Assembly (NCBI GenBank): GCA_943326025.2
Contig: CALPRR020000144.1
Span: forward strand, 1-6,584
DNA length: 6,584 nt
Source of the DNA: Candidatus Kuenenia stuttgartensis
GTDB lineage: Bacteria; Bacteroidota; Bacteroidia; Flavobacteriales_D; Crocinitomicaceae
Reading direction: 5' to 3'
The notes beneath the pieces were generated by a model. That model saw nothing but the letters and a program-made list of their open reading frames with translations, searched no databases and was not told the origin of the DNA. Below, in pieces: positions 5,701 to 6,584 of the stretch (the stretch's first letter is position 1; the number at the start of each line of letters is the position of its first letter). The position numbers and the translations under genes were made by a program.

Positions 5701-6584
5701 TTAATGTAATGCAGGAGCATTATCATAATGACCTAAATCATATAACATTTTACCATGTTTGACAATTGCACCCATGAATGTTTTTTCTGAATTGTAAGGC
5801 AATTTATATTCTTCAGCTGTTTCTCTAACTATTTTAGAAAGTTTGCGATAATGAATATGACAAATATTTGGAAACAAATGATGCTCAACTTGGTAATTCA
5901 ATCCTCCAACATACCATGAAAGAATACGTGCTCCTGGAGCAAAATTAGCAGTGTTGTATAACTGATTAACAGCCCAATCTGCTTCAATGTTTCCAGAATT
6001 ATCAGGCATTGGATAGTTTGATGAAGGAACTACGTGAGCTGGTTGAAAAATAAGACCTAAAATTAATCCACAAATAAACTGCATTAACAAATAAGATAAT
6101 ACTGTAGCCCACCAAGAAAGAGGTGAAATCATTAAAGGTAAACCAATAAATAAAGCATAATATGCTAATTTAGTTACAATTAGAAAAATCAAAGTAGGTA
6201 AAAACTTTACTCCTTGAGTTTCTAGTAACTCCATTTTTTTGTATCTAAATAATTGTTTCCAATCTTTATTTGTTGCCCATGATAATGTCATTAAACCATA
6301 AAAGAACCAAGCATATAAATGTTGGAATTTATGAGCACTATACCTTTTTTCATGTGGAGAAAAACGCATAATAATTCCTGGATCAATATCTTCATCCATA
6401 CCCGTAACATTTGTGTAAGTATGATGTAAAACATTGTGTTGAATTTTCCAGTTTACATTAATACCACCAATAAAACAGATAATATGTCCTAATGCATTAT
6501 TTACAGACATATTTTTTGAGTATGCATTGTGATTAGCATCGTGCATGATACTTAACCCAATTCCTGCCATACCCATACCCATGA
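5701..6584 (-). CDS. Membrane fatty acid desaturase (acyl-CoA/front-end type), partial at its N-terminus
   Basis: The frame stays open through the right edge. The first ATG in the window (6582) lies inside a conserved segment (GMAGIGLSIMHDANH), so it is not the true start; roughly 65-75 N-terminal residues lie outside. The visible 293 residues carry all three iron-binding histidine boxes: HDANH (residues 14-18 from that Met), HNVLHH (49-54) and QVEHH (231-235). Glutamine opening the third box is typical of front-end (delta-5/delta-6-like) desaturases, and QVEHHLFPNICHIHY fits that group. Hydrophobic segments at about 127-150 and 155-180 are the membrane hairpin between the second and third boxes. 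The enzyme would insert a double bond into membrane acyl chains using O2 and an electron donor. No cytochrome b5 domain is seen in the visible part. Regiospecificity cannot be read from the sequence. It is the first visible gene of the desaturase-yjbR-hslR unit; any promoter lies beyond the window. Confidence 0.93.
   Translation of the reverse strand, partial: MGMGMAGIGLSIMHDANHNAYSKNMSVNNALGHIICFIGGINVNWKIQHNVLHHTYTNVTGMDEDIDPGIIMRFSPHEKRYSAHKFQHLYAWFFYGLMTLSWATNKDWKQLFRYKKMELLETQGVKFLPTLIFLIVTKLAYYALFIGLPLMISPLSWWATVLSYLLMQFICGLILGLIFQPAHVVPSSNYPMPDNSGNIEADWAVNQLYNTANFAPGARILSWYVGGLNYQVEHHLFPNICHIHYRKLSKIVRETAEEYKLPYNSEKTFMGAIVKHGKMLYDLGHYDNAPALH

Overview
The window looks like chromosomal DNA from a Bacteroidota member, probably class Flavobacteriia. 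It is AT-rich, its start codons lack clear Shine-Dalgarno sequences, and there are matches to the Bacteroidota promoter motif TAnnTTTG. The gene content also fits: a lipoprotein with lipobox LTSC, a FISUMP domain, and an N-terminus like those of large flavobacterial secreted proteins. I cannot name a genus from sequence alone.

Layout, left to right. (1) 1-562, minus: the 5' part of a secreted, probably large surface protein that runs off the left edge. (2) 563-622: a 60-bp divergent promoter region. (3) 623-1624, plus: asd, aspartate-semialdehyde dehydrogenase, complete with all active-site motifs. (4) about 1699-1756: a hairpin terminator shared by the two convergent genes. (5) 1750-2325, minus: a small lipoprotein of unknown function. 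(6) 2326-2591: a gene-free stretch with two short hairpins in the lipoprotein leader and a 10-bp inverted repeat. (7) 2592-4511, minus: a secreted protein with about 14 MORN repeats joined to a C-terminal FISUMP domain, the most unusual gene here. (8) 4512-4970: a gene-free stretch with a 23-bp perfect hairpin and further inverted repeats. (9) 4971-6584, minus: a compact operon of a fatty acid desaturase (its start lies beyond the right edge), a YjbR/MmcQ-family protein and an Hsp15-like S4 RNA-binding protein. The last two overlap by 17 bp.

asd is housekeeping: it feeds lysine/diaminopimelate, threonine and methionine synthesis. The three genes at the right form one transcription unit, joining a membrane-lipid enzyme to a ribosome-recycling heat-shock-type protein. 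This may reflect a temperature response, which is inference. The lipoprotein, the MORN-FISUMP protein and the left-edge protein are all exported. I see no mobile element, CRISPR array, tRNA, rRNA or defence system. The points most worth checking are the MORN-FISUMP architecture and the structured non-coding DNA just upstream of that gene.
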